Below are positions 8,456 to 14,965 of a stretch of DNA of 19,277 nt, piece by piece. The position numbers and the translations under genes were made by a program. Below the pieces are notes generated by a model. That model ran no database searches. It was not told the DNA's origin and saw nothing but the letters and a program-made list of their open reading frames with translations. How positions within the stretch are numbered: the stretch's first letter is position 1; each line of letters opens with the position of its first letter. Source of the DNA: Palsa-1233 sp031367105. GTDB taxonomy: Bacteria > Gemmatimonadota > Gemmatimonadetes > Gemmatimonadales > GWC2-71-9. The stretch covers positions 1 to 19,277 of the forward strand of contig JANLPG010000182.1 in NCBI GenBank assembly GCA_031367105.1, read 5' to 3'.

Positions 8456-8613
8456 AAGCAGTCCTACCTGCAGCGCAATCACCTGTCATCTCCGCGCGAT
8501 CCGCGCGAACCTCATACGCCAGACAGCCCCATCTCTCGATCACAGTATGCTCCGTCATTCCCGCCATCCGTACGCTCCGCGTGCGGGGGGGATGACTCGA
8601 CCCGGAGAGGTTC
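8456..8613 (+). promoter_or_regulatory. rho 5' leader with hairpin and ribosome-binding site
   Basis: Predicted untranslated leader between the putative start site and rho. It is rich in C and pyrimidine stretches, with little structure in the first 100 nt. It then contains a hairpin with arms CCGTACGC (8568-8575) and GCGTGCGG (8579-8586), loop TCC, eight pairs including one T-G. GGAGAGG (8604-8610) is the ribosome-binding site for the GTG at 8614. Autogenous control through Rho-dependent termination in the leader is known for rho in Escherichia coli. A C-rich unstructured leader would suit it here, but that is inference. Confidence 0.45.
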
Positions 8614-9861
8614 GTGGACATCGCCGAACTGAAGCAGAAGTCCGTCGCCGAGTTGCACGCACTGGCCGCGGAACTCAACATCACCAACTACTCCGGCCTC
8701 CGCAAGCAGGACCTGATCTTCCGGATCGAGCAGTCACTGCTCGACAAGGACACGGTCATCCGCGGTGAAGGCGTCCTGGAGATCCTCCCCGAGGGATACG
8801 GATTCCTCCGGTCGCAGGACTGGAACTACCTCTATGGTCCGGATGACATCTACGTCTCGCCGAGCCAGATCAAGCGCTTCGACTTGCGGACCGGTGACAC
8901 CGTCACGGGGCAGGTGCGCCCACCCAAGGAGGGGGAGCGCTACCTCGCCCTCCTCAAGGTCGAGAGCGTCAACTACGAGGAGCCCGATCGGACCAAGAGC
9001 CGCATCGCCTTCGACAACCTCAAGCCCCGCTACCCCGACGAGCGCATCCGGCTCGAGGGAAAGGTGAGCGATCTCTCGATGCGGGTTGTCGACCTGATGT
9101 CGCCGATCGGCAAGGGACAGCGCGGGCTCATCGTCGCCCCGCCGAAAGCCGGCAAGACCATCCTGATGCAGAAGCTGGCGAACGCCATCGCCGAGAATCA
9201 TCCGGAGTGTTACCTCATCGTTCTGCTGATCGACGAGCGCCCGGAGGAAGTCACCGATATGCAGGAAAACGTTCAGGCCGAAGTCATCGCCTCGACGTTC
9301 GATGAACCAGCCGACCGCCACGTGCAGGTCGCCGATATGGTGATCGAAAAGGCGAAGCGACTGGTGGAGCACGGCCGGGATGTGATCATCCTGCTCGACT
9401 CGATCACCCGACTCGCCCGCGCCCACAACGTGGTCGTCCCGCACTCCGGCAAGATCCTCTCCGGCGGCGTCGACGCCAATGCGCTGCAGAAGCCGAAACG
9501 CTTCTTCGGGGCGGCGCGCAATATCGAGGGCGGGGGGTCACTCACCATCATCGCGACCGCCCTGATCGACACTGGCTCCCGGATGGATGAGGTGATCTTC
9601 GAGGAGTTCAAGGGAACCGGCAACGCCGAGTTGGTACTCGATCGACGCCTCGCCGATCGCCGCATCTACCCTGCGATCGACATCAACAAGTCGGGCACCC
9701 GCAAGGAGGAGCTGTTGCTCAGCAAGGATGAGCTCAACAAGGTGTACCTGCTGCGCAATTTCCTGGCCGATATGCCGGTGGTCGAGGCGATGGAATTCCT
9801 CCTCGGACGGATGAAGCCCACCAAGTCCAACAAGGAATTTTTCGCCAGTATGGCCCAATAG
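8614..9861 (+). CDS. rho: Transcription termination factor Rho
   Basis: Hexameric RNA-dependent ATPase that terminates transcription; 415 residues, normal for the family. The N-terminal helical Rho_N domain (about 1-45) is followed by the RNA-binding cold-shock-like domain with GYGFLRS (61-67). The ATPase core has Walker A APPKAGKT (175-182) and Walker B LIVLLIDERPEE (201-212). The Q- and R-loop region includes SITRLARAHN and SGKILSGGVD, and the protein ends in the usual short helical tail. The start is GTG with a strong GGAGAGG upstream. It is first in a probable rho-ruvX-mltG unit. Its TAG stop is in the same frame as the next gene, with no conventional start in between. Confidence 0.98.
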   Translation: MDIAELKQKSVAELHALAAELNITNYSGLRKQDLIFRIEQSLLDKDTVIRGEGVLEILPEGYGFLRSQDWNYLYGPDDIYVSPSQIKRFDLRTGDTVTGQVRPPKEGERYLALLKVESVNYEEPDRTKSRIAFDNLKPRYPDERIRLEGKVSDLSMRVVDLMSPIGKGQRGLIVAPPKAGKTILMQKLANAIAENHPECYLIVLLIDERPEEVTDMQENVQAEVIASTFDEPADRHVQVADMVIEKAKRLVEHGRDVIILLDSITRLARAHNVVVPHSGKILSGGVDANALQKPKRFFGAARNIEGGGSLTIIATALIDTGSRMDEVIFEEFKGTGNAELVLDRRLADRRIYPAIDINKSGTRKEELLLSKDELNKVYLLRNFLADMPVVEAMEFLLGRMKPTKSNKEFFASMAQ

Positions 9862-9873
9862 GGGCGCAGCATC

Positions 9874-10350
9874 CTGCACCCCGACCACGATCCACCCAAC
9901 CCGATCGGCGGGATCCCGAGAAGCGGCCGAGTCCTCGGCCTGGACTGGGGCACCGCCCGCATCGGGTTGGCGATCACCGACGAGACCCAGCTGATCGCCT
10001 CTCCGCTCACGACGCTGAGCCGCCGCGCCGGCAAGCGACCGCCGCTGGGAGAATTCCTCACGCTGGTCGAGCGGGAGCAGCCCGTCGGGCTGGTCGTGGG
10101 GCTGCCGCTCAACGATGAGGGCGGCGAGGGAGCCTCGGCGCTGGCGGCCCACGCGATGGGCGAACTCTTTGCGATGCGCGCCCACCTGCCGATGGATCTG
10201 GTCGACGAAAGCTTCTCCACCACCACGGCCCTCGAAACCATTACTGCCCTCGGACGACGGCATCGTCACGCCCGGGACCTCGTCGACGCCATCGCCGCTG
10301 CCGTGGTGCTGCAGCGCTGGCTCGAGATGCGGCGCGGCGGTTCGATCTGA
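9874..10350 (+). CDS. ruvX: RuvX/YqgF-family Holliday junction resolvase-like nuclease, non-canonical start
   Basis: RNase H-fold protein implicated in pre-16S rRNA 5' processing and classed as a putative Holliday junction resolvase. The frame encodes VLGLDWGTARIGLA (catalytic Asp at 9943-9945), then VVGLPLN, VDESFSTT and an acidic C-terminal helix with RDLVDAIAAA, so all active-site blocks are present. The only TTG, ATG or GTG start (TTG 9967) lies after the first catalytic Asp and would remove the first beta strand. From the rho stop (9859) to 9943 there is no ATG, GTG or TTG in frame. AGGGG (9860-9864) sits at a good distance from ATC 9871 or CTG 9874. CTG is chosen here by analogy with the next gene; ATC 9913 would give the most typical length (145 residues). 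Identity is confident, the start is not. Confidence 0.85.
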   Translation: MHPDHDPPNPIGGIPRSGRVLGLDWGTARIGLAITDETQLIASPLTTLSRRAGKRPPLGEFLTLVEREQPVGLVVGLPLNDEGGEGASALAAHAMGELFAMRAHLPMDLVDESFSTTTALETITALGRRHRHARDLVDAIAAAVVLQRWLEMRRGGSI

Positions 10351-11324
10351 CCATCCGCCAGTTGCTTGCAGTGGCCGCCGCTGCCGCCCTCATCGCGGCG
10401 TGCAATGGCGCGTCGAGCGAGTCCGTGCAGGTACTCGTCCCCAAGGGAGCCTCGCTTCGCAGCACTGCCGATTCATTGGCATCCCACGGAGTGATCGGCA
10501 ACCGCACCTGGTTCCGGCTCCGCGCCCGCTTCGCTGGACTCGACCGCCAGCTCAAGCCAGGGCTGTATCAGTTTCCCCCCCGCAGCTCGACCGGCGAAGT
10601 GCTTCGCCGGCTGGCGGCCGGCGACGCGCTCCACGTCCGGCTGACGCTCCCCGAGGGGGCCACGCTCTTCGATCTCGCCCGCGCGGCCGAGAGCCGAATG
10701 GGGATCGCTGCCGCCAGCTTTCTCGCAGCCGCCGAGGACTCTTCGCTGCGCCGGGAATTCGGCATCCCGGGAGCGAGTGTAGAGGGGTGGCTGCTGCCCG
10801 AGACCTACGACTTCCCGGCACGCTCCACTCCGCGCGAAATCCTCGAGCGCTTCCTCGTCGCCAATCGCACCGCATGGGACACTACCTGGGATGGCCGAGC
10901 CAGCGCCGCCGGCCTCGACCGCAACGCGCTGATCACCCTCGCGAGCATCGTGGAGGCGGAGGCGAAGCTTCCCGACGACCGCCCCCGGATCGCTGCGGTC
11001 TACCTCAACCGGATCCGGCTGCGAATGCCGCTGCAGGCCGACCCGGCAATCCAGTACGGCTATCTGCTCCGCGATGGTACCCGCAAGTCCCGGTTGTACA
11101 ACAATGACTACGCCTTCGACTCACCCTGGAATAGCTACCTTCACCCCGGACTCCCACCCGGCCCGATCGGCAATCCGTCGCGCTCCGCCATCGAGGCCGT
11201 CCTCGCCCCGTCGCCCGTCCCGTGGCTCTATTTCGTGGCCGGCCCCGACGGCGCCCATCACTTTTCGCGCAGCTATCAGGAGCACCTGCGCACCATCCGC
11301 ACGCTCCGCAGCCAGCGGCCATAG
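10347..11324 (+). CDS. mltG: Endolytic transglycosylase MltG (YceG), predicted lipoprotein
   Basis: Cleaves nascent peptidoglycan strands in the periplasm, setting glycan length. It shows the family blocks VEGWLLPETY, ASIVEAEA with the catalytic Glu codon at 10953, DPAIQYG and GLPPGPIGNPS. A LysM-like segment precedes the catalytic part. The N-terminus ends in LIAAC, a lipobox, so this copy appears anchored by lipid rather than by the usual transmembrane helix. With the conventional TTG at 10362 the signal peptide would be 13 residues with no positive charge. With CTG at 10347, overlapping the ruvX stop (CTGA), it becomes 18 residues beginning MTIRQLL with an Arg, and GGCGG lies six bases upstream. 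I prefer CTG, with modest certainty. Convergent with thiE, 17 bp apart and without an obvious terminator. Confidence 0.92.
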   Translation: MTIRQLLAVAAAAALIAACNGASSESVQVLVPKGASLRSTADSLASHGVIGNRTWFRLRARFAGLDRQLKPGLYQFPPRSSTGEVLRRLAAGDALHVRLTLPEGATLFDLARAAESRMGIAAASFLAAAEDSSLRREFGIPGASVEGWLLPETYDFPARSTPREILERFLVANRTAWDTTWDGRASAAGLDRNALITLASIVEAEAKLPDDRPRIAAVYLNRIRLRMPLQADPAIQYGYLLRDGTRKSRLYNNDYAFDSPWNSYLHPGLPPGPIGNPSRSAIEAVLAPSPVPWLYFVAGPDGAHHFSRSYQEHLRTIRTLRSQRP

Positions 11325-11341
11325 TCGGCGGCGCGAGTTCG

Positions 11342-11956
11342 CTACTCGGTGGCGTACCGTCGAGCGGCTTGCGCGATGTCCGGTGCGGCGAGAATCCCGC
11401 TCACCACGGCGACTCCCACGAACCCTGCCGATCGTGCGCTGGCGACATCCTCCGGCTGAATTCCCCCGATCAGGACACACGGTCGCGCCCCCGCCTGCGC
11501 TCGCAGCGCCGCGGCACCAATCCAGCCGAGCGCGGCGCCGGCGTCGGGCTTGGTGGCAGTGGGTCGCAGCGGACCGATCCCCCAGTAGTCGGCAGTTGCC
11601 CCGCGAAGCACCTCGTCGTCGCTGCCGACCGATGCACCGATCAGGAAGCCCGGCGGCGCATTGCGCCGTGCCACCGCTGGTGCCAGATCGTCGGCGCCGA
11701 GATGGACACCCGCCGCACCGACCGACACGGCGACGTCGAGCCGGTCGTTAAGGAAGAGCGGCACGGTCAAGACCGCCAGCATTCGCCGCGCGAGTTCGGC
11801 CAGCAACCGGTCGTCGAGTGCTTTGAGCCGCAGCTGCACCGCCGTGACTCCTCCGGCCACTGCAGCCTGACAGAGTGTCAGTGGGTCACGCCCGGCCAGG
11901 ACGGTATCGTCGGTGACCAGCAGGAGACGGAGGACGTCGGCTAGATTCTCGCGCAT
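11342..11956 (-). CDS. thiE: Thiamine-phosphate synthase (ThiE/TenI family)
   Basis: Joins the hydroxymethylpyrimidine and thiazole moieties to make thiamine phosphate in the cytoplasm. A TIM-barrel protein of 204 residues, normal for the family. Matching blocks: AVQLRLKA (39-46, usually QLREK), FLNDRLDVA (68-76), GVHLGADDL (83-91), IGASVG, then YWGIGPLRPTATKPDAG (124-140), the phosphate-binding IGGI (163-166) and VAVVSGIL. PTATKP supports ThiE over the aminase-like TenI, but the second residue after QLR differs from the consensus. The open frame runs far upstream antisense to rlmI. ATG at 11956 is chosen because the fold starts right after it. No clear Shine-Dalgarno is visible. No other thiamine genes are nearby. 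Divergent from rlmI across 48 bp. Confidence 0.9.
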   Translation of the reverse strand: MRENLADVLRLLLVTDDTVLAGRDPLTLCQAAVAGGVTAVQLRLKALDDRLLAELARRMLAVLTVPLFLNDRLDVAVSVGAAGVHLGADDLAPAVARRNAPPGFLIGASVGSDDEVLRGATADYWGIGPLRPTATKPDAGAALGWIGAAALRAQAGARPCVLIGGIQPEDVASARSAGFVGVAVVSGILAAPDIAQAARRYATE

Positions 11957-11970
11957 GATGCGAGAAATCA

Positions 11971-11998
11971 GGACCGGTCGGTCCCGCTGCGCCAGCGG
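11971..11998. promoter_or_regulatory. Two adjoining inverted repeats between thiE and rlmI
   Basis: GGACCG-GT-CGGTCC (11971-11984) is a perfect palindrome with a 2-bp centre, suitable as an operator. It is followed immediately by CCGCTG-CGC-CAGCGG (11984-11998), a perfect 6-bp hairpin ending six bases before the rlmI GTG. Both lie in the 48-bp divergent gap. They may control either gene. No TPP riboswitch motif is seen in front of thiE. Confidence 0.4.
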
Positions 11999-12004
11999 TG
12001 CCGC

Positions 12005-13159
12005 GTGAGCGTCGCCACCGTCTCGGCCCGGGGAGCGACCCGCTGGGCCAAGGGGCACCCCTGGATCTACCGCAGCGATGTGCTCGAGAGTCCCGACGTT
12101 GCAGGGATCGTGCGGGTGCACGACGAGCGCGGACGCTTCCTTGGGCAGGCGCTCTGCTCCCCTGGCTCGGAGATCCGCCTCCGGCTGCTCGAACGCTCCG
12201 AACGGCGAGTCGACGGCGATTGGTGGCGCGAGCGACTGGCCGCCTGCCGCAGCAAGCGGCTGGGGATCGACGCGACGGCGTGGCGTGCGGTGCACGGCGA
12301 GGGCGACGGGCTCCCCGCGCTTATCGTCGACCGGTACGACCGCTGGCTGGTCGTTCAGATCCTCTCCGCCGCACTTGAAGCCCGCCGCACCGAGATCATC
12401 GCCGCCCTGGTGGAGGTGTTCGCACCGGAGGGCATTCTGCTCCGGAACGACGTGCCGACCCGTCGCCTCGAGGGCCTCGACGCAGGGATCGAACTCGCCT
12501 TCGGAACTGTCCCGGAGCAGATCGAGGTGCGCGAAGGGGGCGTCCGTTGGTTCGCCGCGCCCTGGACCGGGCAGAAGACCGGTGCCTTTCTGGACCAGCG
12601 CGAGAACCGACTCCTGGCTGGCGCGCTGATGCCGGACGGCGGCACCGGGCTCGACTGCTTCGCCTACCACGGCTCGTTCGCGCTCCACCTCGCTGGGCGC
12701 GCCGCGCGGGTCACCGCCCTCGATGTCTCGGCCGAGGCGCTGGCGCGGGGTGCCGAGCACGCGGCACTCAACGGCATCGACCGGATCGACTTCGTGACGG
12801 CCGACGCCTTTGACGTCCTGCCGATCTGGGGGAGGGAGGGCCGCCAGTTCGACGTGGTGGTCGTCGACCCGCCGGCTTTCGCCAAGTCGAAGTCGACCGT
12901 CCCGGCCGCGCTGCGAGGCTACCACCAGATCAATTCGCGGGCGATGCGCCTGGTGGCCCCCGGTGGGTATCTGATCACGGCGAGTTGCTCCTTTCACGTG
13001 CGGCGAAGCGAGTTCCTCGCGATGCTTGCCGATGCCGCCAGCGGCACCGGGCGCCGGTTCGTGCTGGCGGCCGTGTTGGGTCAGGCCATCGACCATCCGG
13101 AGGTCCTGACCATCCCCGAAACCGGCTATCTGAAGGCGGTCGTCCTCCGCGCGGATTGA
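12005..13159 (+). CDS. rlmI: RlmI-like 23S rRNA (cytosine-C5) methyltransferase
   Basis: Class I SAM-dependent RNA methyltransferase; RlmI of Escherichia coli methylates C1962 of 23S rRNA. 384 residues. The N-terminal PUA-like domain begins with KGHPWIYRSDV. The central RlmI-type domain contains TGQKTGAFLDQRENR. The SAM site reads DCFAYHGSFALHLA, where most homologues have FCYTGGF. The catalytic block DPPAFAKSK is at 288-296, and the catalytic cysteine block ASCSFHV follows. The start is GTG at 12005, with only a weak ribosome-binding site, directly behind a hairpin. The methyltransferase-like gene follows 30 bp later on the same strand and may be cotranscribed. The family is firm; the exact rRNA position is inferred from the Escherichia coli protein. 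Confidence 0.9.
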   Translation: MSVATVSARGATRWAKGHPWIYRSDVLESPDVAGIVRVHDERGRFLGQALCSPGSEIRLRLLERSERRVDGDWWRERLAACRSKRLGIDATAWRAVHGEGDGLPALIVDRYDRWLVVQILSAALEARRTEIIAALVEVFAPEGILLRNDVPTRRLEGLDAGIELAFGTVPEQIEVREGGVRWFAAPWTGQKTGAFLDQRENRLLAGALMPDGGTGLDCFAYHGSFALHLAGRAARVTALDVSAEALARGAEHAALNGIDRIDFVTADAFDVLPIWGREGRQFDVVVVDPPAFAKSKSTVPAALRGYHQINSRAMRLVAPGGYLITASCSFHVRRSEFLAMLADAASGTGRRFVLAAVLGQAIDHPEVLTIPETGYLKAVVLRAD

Positions 13160-13189
13160 CGCGCCGCGTTCAGGTCACGACTTTGGGGT

Positions 13190-14050
13190 ATGCTCTCACC
13201 GCAACAACTCCTCGCCGTGGCCTCGCGGCGGCGACCGCTCCGGTCGTTGCGGGAGCAGTATGAGCTGTACATCCTCGACCGGATCGAACACTACAAGAAC
13301 TCCATCTCCCGAGACGAGATGATGCGCCTCGCCGACGAGGCGATGAGCGATCTCGGCGACGACAGTGAGCAGCAGTTTCTCCTGACCGAAGTCCTCGTCG
13401 CCACCTCGGTCGACGAACTGATCAAGCGGCGACTCGGCACCCCGCGGTTCGAGAGCTGGCGCAAATCCTACCCCAAGCGTCGCGCCGCCCAGCGCGACCC
13501 GGCGAAGTGGAGCCTCGACTCGAGCCATCTCGTGGCGGGGCTCGCCCCGAGAATCGAACCGGGCGACGCAGTGCTGGTAGTGGGTTCCGGCGCGGAGTCG
13601 TGTGCCTACCTGCTCGCCGCACACGATGCGACCGTCACCTTCCTCGACCGCGACATCCGGGTCATCGACCGGGCCGAGAATCGGATTTCCGTGGAATCGC
13701 TCTCCTCCACGTTCGAGGGGATGTGCGTCCAGTTCGGGGAGTGGATCCCCGAGTTGCCGGCGGAGTTCGTCCTGGTCGTCATCGACTCCGGCACCATCGC
13801 GGCACTCGCTCCGGGGGAACGGCGTGTCCTGCTGGCGGAGCTGCAGCAGCTCACGCTCCCCGGAGGGCTGCACGCCCTGGTTCCCGACACGCTGGGCACC
13901 GGGCCGGAAGGCTTTGCGGGACATTACGCCGTCTGGCAGCGCGAGTCACTCCCGTCGCCCGGGCGTCGGCTGCGCGGGGCACCCGCGCGCGGGGCACTCT
14001 TTACCAAGCCGGCGATGGCCGATGCTGAACGGCGGAACGCGCGCGCCTGA
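13190..14050 (+). CDS. SAM-dependent methyltransferase-like protein of unknown role
   Basis: 286 residues. The first 110 residues are a charged helical region (REQYELYILDRIEHYKN and a run of acidic helices). A Rossmann-like domain follows with VLVVGSGAE at 128-136, an acidic strand end (FLDRD) about 18 residues later, and VLVVIDSGTI further on. These resemble motifs I, II and IV of class I methyltransferases. I see no N/DPPY or other substrate signature, so the target cannot be named, and the N-terminal region is not recognised. ATG at 13190 has only GGGG close upstream. It lies 30 bp after rlmI and ends at a strong hairpin shared with the convergent histone-like gene. An NAD-binding role is the main alternative. 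Confidence 0.75.
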   Translation: MLSPQQLLAVASRRRPLRSLREQYELYILDRIEHYKNSISRDEMMRLADEAMSDLGDDSEQQFLLTEVLVATSVDELIKRRLGTPRFESWRKSYPKRRAAQRDPAKWSLDSSHLVAGLAPRIEPGDAVLVVGSGAESCAYLLAAHDATVTFLDRDIRVIDRAENRISVESLSSTFEGMCVQFGEWIPELPAEFVLVVIDSGTIAALAPGERRVLLAELQQLTLPGGLHALVPDTLGTGPEGFAGHYAVWQRESLPSPGRRLRGAPARGALFTKPAMADAERRNARA

Positions 14051-14079
14051 TCGGCCGTTGCGGGTGGGGGAAAAGCATA

Positions 14080-14100
14080 GGGCCGGCAACGTGCCGGCCC
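14080..14100. terminator. Bidirectional terminator hairpin
   Basis: A perfect 9-bp GC-rich stem, GGGCCGGCA (14080-14088) with TGCCGGCCC (14092-14100), closed by a 3-nt loop. It lies between the convergent methyltransferase-like gene (+) and histone-like gene (-). The plus strand continues TTACTACTT; the minus strand continues TATGCTTTT, a somewhat better U-tract. Confidence 0.75.
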
Positions 14101-14115
14101 TTACTACTTGTAGCC

Positions 14116-14131
14116 CGCGGAGTCATCCGCG
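14116..14131. terminator. Second small hairpin just beyond the histone-like gene stop
   Basis: CGCGGA (14116-14121) and TCCGCG (14126-14131) form a perfect 6-bp stem with a GTCA loop, 11 bp past the end of the minus-strand gene. No U-tract follows, so it may only stabilise the 3' end or support the larger hairpin next to it. Confidence 0.3.
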
Positions 14132-14142
14132 AAGCGGACTGC

Positions 14143-14376
14143 TTACATCGCCGCCGGCTTCGCGGCCTTCTTGGCGCGCTTGGCCTTCTTGCGCTTCGCA
14201 GCCTTCTTGGGACGCTTGGCCGCCTTCTTGGCGCCCTTCTTCGCGGCCTTCTTGCCACGCTTCGCGGCCTTCTTCGGACGCTTCGCAGCCTTCTTGGCGC
14301 CCTTCTTCGCGCCCTTCTTCGCCGGGCGCTTCGCGCGCTTCGCGGTCTTCTTCTTCGCAGCCTTCTTGGTAGCCAT
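14143..14376 (-). CDS. Histone H1-like Lys/Ala-rich DNA-binding protein
   Basis: 77 residues, of which 33 are Lys, 25 Ala and 7 Arg, with no acidic or aromatic residues. This is the composition of bacterial histone H1-like proteins (HC1/HC2, BpH1, AlgP tail), which coat or compact DNA. The start is MATKKAAKKK, ATG at 14376, supported by GGGAGG four bases upstream; the open frame extends a further 36 codons but has no site of that quality. Residues 24-40 and 46-62 are the same 17-residue block, a 22-residue period. The chain is expected to be disordered or helical only on DNA. Monocistronic, with a long non-coding region upstream and the bidirectional hairpin downstream. A role in nucleoid structure is inferred from composition alone. 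Confidence 0.88.
   Translation of the reverse strand: MATKKAAKKKTAKRAKRPAKKGAKKGAKKAAKRPKKAAKRGKKAAKKGAKKAAKRPKKAAKRKKAKRAKKAAKPAAM
14191..14307 (-). repeat. Internal tandem repeat in the histone-like gene (66-bp period)
   Basis: Two 51-bp copies, 14257-14307 and 14191-14241, encode identical 17-residue blocks and differ at a few, mainly third-codon, positions. The spacing of 66 bp suggests duplication followed by silent drift. Smaller KKAAK units occur throughout. Confidence 0.8.
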
Positions 14377-14819
14377 GGAGCCTCCCTGAGGAGTTGGTGG
14401 TTCGCGAGCAATCGTCGTACGCGCGTCACTCGCGGCGACGCCCCGCACCTCTGGGCGGAGTAGCGTCGGCATATACAAGATCAAAATTTTCTCACCGCGC
14501 GCAATACCCCGGCGGTGCGGAAGCGAAGTCTGGGCATCGGGTTCCGGCGCTCATCCACATCCGGAATCGCAGTGTCAGCGACGTCGGAAACACCGACGCT
14601 CACTCCGGCAGCGCATCGTGAATGTGCATCAGACCGGCACGGTGCGCGGCGTCACACGGCGCTGACATCGCGCGCAACTCTAGTATTGGTGCGGCTTCCG
14701 CAGAGTTCCGTGCCCGCACGCAGCGGCGCGCACCGCGCCGCGCCACGAGCAGACGCGTGGCACCTGGTGCAGCGCCACGATGCCTGTCGGGCTGCGTTGC
14801 GGTGGCCAATTGACCCGGC
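14377..14819. other. Non-coding region upstream of histone-like gene and tdh
   Basis: About 440 bp in which I see no convincing gene on either strand; open frames here start without ribosome-binding sites and encode Arg/Ala/Pro-rich sequence typical of GC-rich shadow frames. No tRNA, SRP, tmRNA or RNase P signature was recognised. It holds an AT-rich patch at 14471-14490. It also holds small inverted repeats: CGTCGG/CCGACG (14582-14598), CGTGC/GCACG (14709-14720), GGCGCG/CGCGCC (14725-14739) and CGTGGC/GCCACG (14756-14779). An unrecognised small RNA is possible. Confidence 0.5.
14470..14490 (-). promoter_or_regulatory. Possible promoter of the histone-like gene
   Basis: The most AT-rich patch in the region. 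On the minus strand TATATG (14475-14470) could serve as -10, preceded by an A/T run. The -35 at the expected distance is poor. The start site would be near 14463, giving a leader of about 86 nt. Confidence 0.3.
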
Positions 14820-14824
14820 GGCGA

Positions 14825-14928
14825 CCCGGAATCCGGGAAAGCGCCTTCCCCCCACCGAACGGCCGCGAAACCGATTTTTTCCTCACTGGCGGATCGGTGG
14901 GGGTCCCTTGGGCTGGCTCGCACAGCCC
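14825..14928 (+). promoter_or_regulatory. Structured leader upstream of tdh, possible riboswitch or attenuator
   Basis: Several perfect helices lie in the 140 bp before tdh. P1 is CCCGG-AAT-CCGGG (14825-14837). P2 has arms CCCCCACCGA (14849-14858) and TCGGTGGGGG (14894-14903), ten pairs around 35 nt. P3 is GGGCTG/CAGCCC (14910-14928). Inside P2, ACCGAT (14870-14875) can pair instead with ATCGGT (14893-14898), which is part of the P2 3' arm, so the two folds exclude each other. A run of six T (14875-14880) follows ACCGA. No known riboswitch consensus was recognised; a CACCGAA string recalls the glycine riboswitch, but its other conserved parts are absent. Function is inferred from structure and position. 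Confidence 0.45.
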
Positions 14929-14965
14929 TCCATATTCCCGCCGTTCTCTAGCTACCAGGATCCAG

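Noticed and set aside
8461..8489. Minus-strand promoter for the M50 gene (ATGACA at 8489-8484)
   Set aside because: The -35 is good, but the matching -10 at 17 bp (TAGGAC) is too poor to annotate.
9967..10350. ruvX starting at TTG 9967
   Set aside because: It would delete the catalytic Asp and the first beta strand of the RNase H fold, which are encoded intact just upstream.
11957..13096. Upstream extension of the thiE frame to 584 residues
   Set aside because: It lies antisense to rlmI and has no similarity to any thiamine enzyme fusion; ThiE is complete from ATG 11956.
14838..14900. Glycine riboswitch upstream of tdh
   Set aside because: Only a CACCGAA-like string fits; the conserved GGAGAG and CUCUCAGG parts are not present, so the known class cannot be called.
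14780..14965. In-frame 62-residue N-terminal extension of Tdh
   Set aside because: Tdh proteins begin at the MRALVK-like position, AGGA precedes ATG 14966, and the extension would be translated across the hairpin-rich leader.
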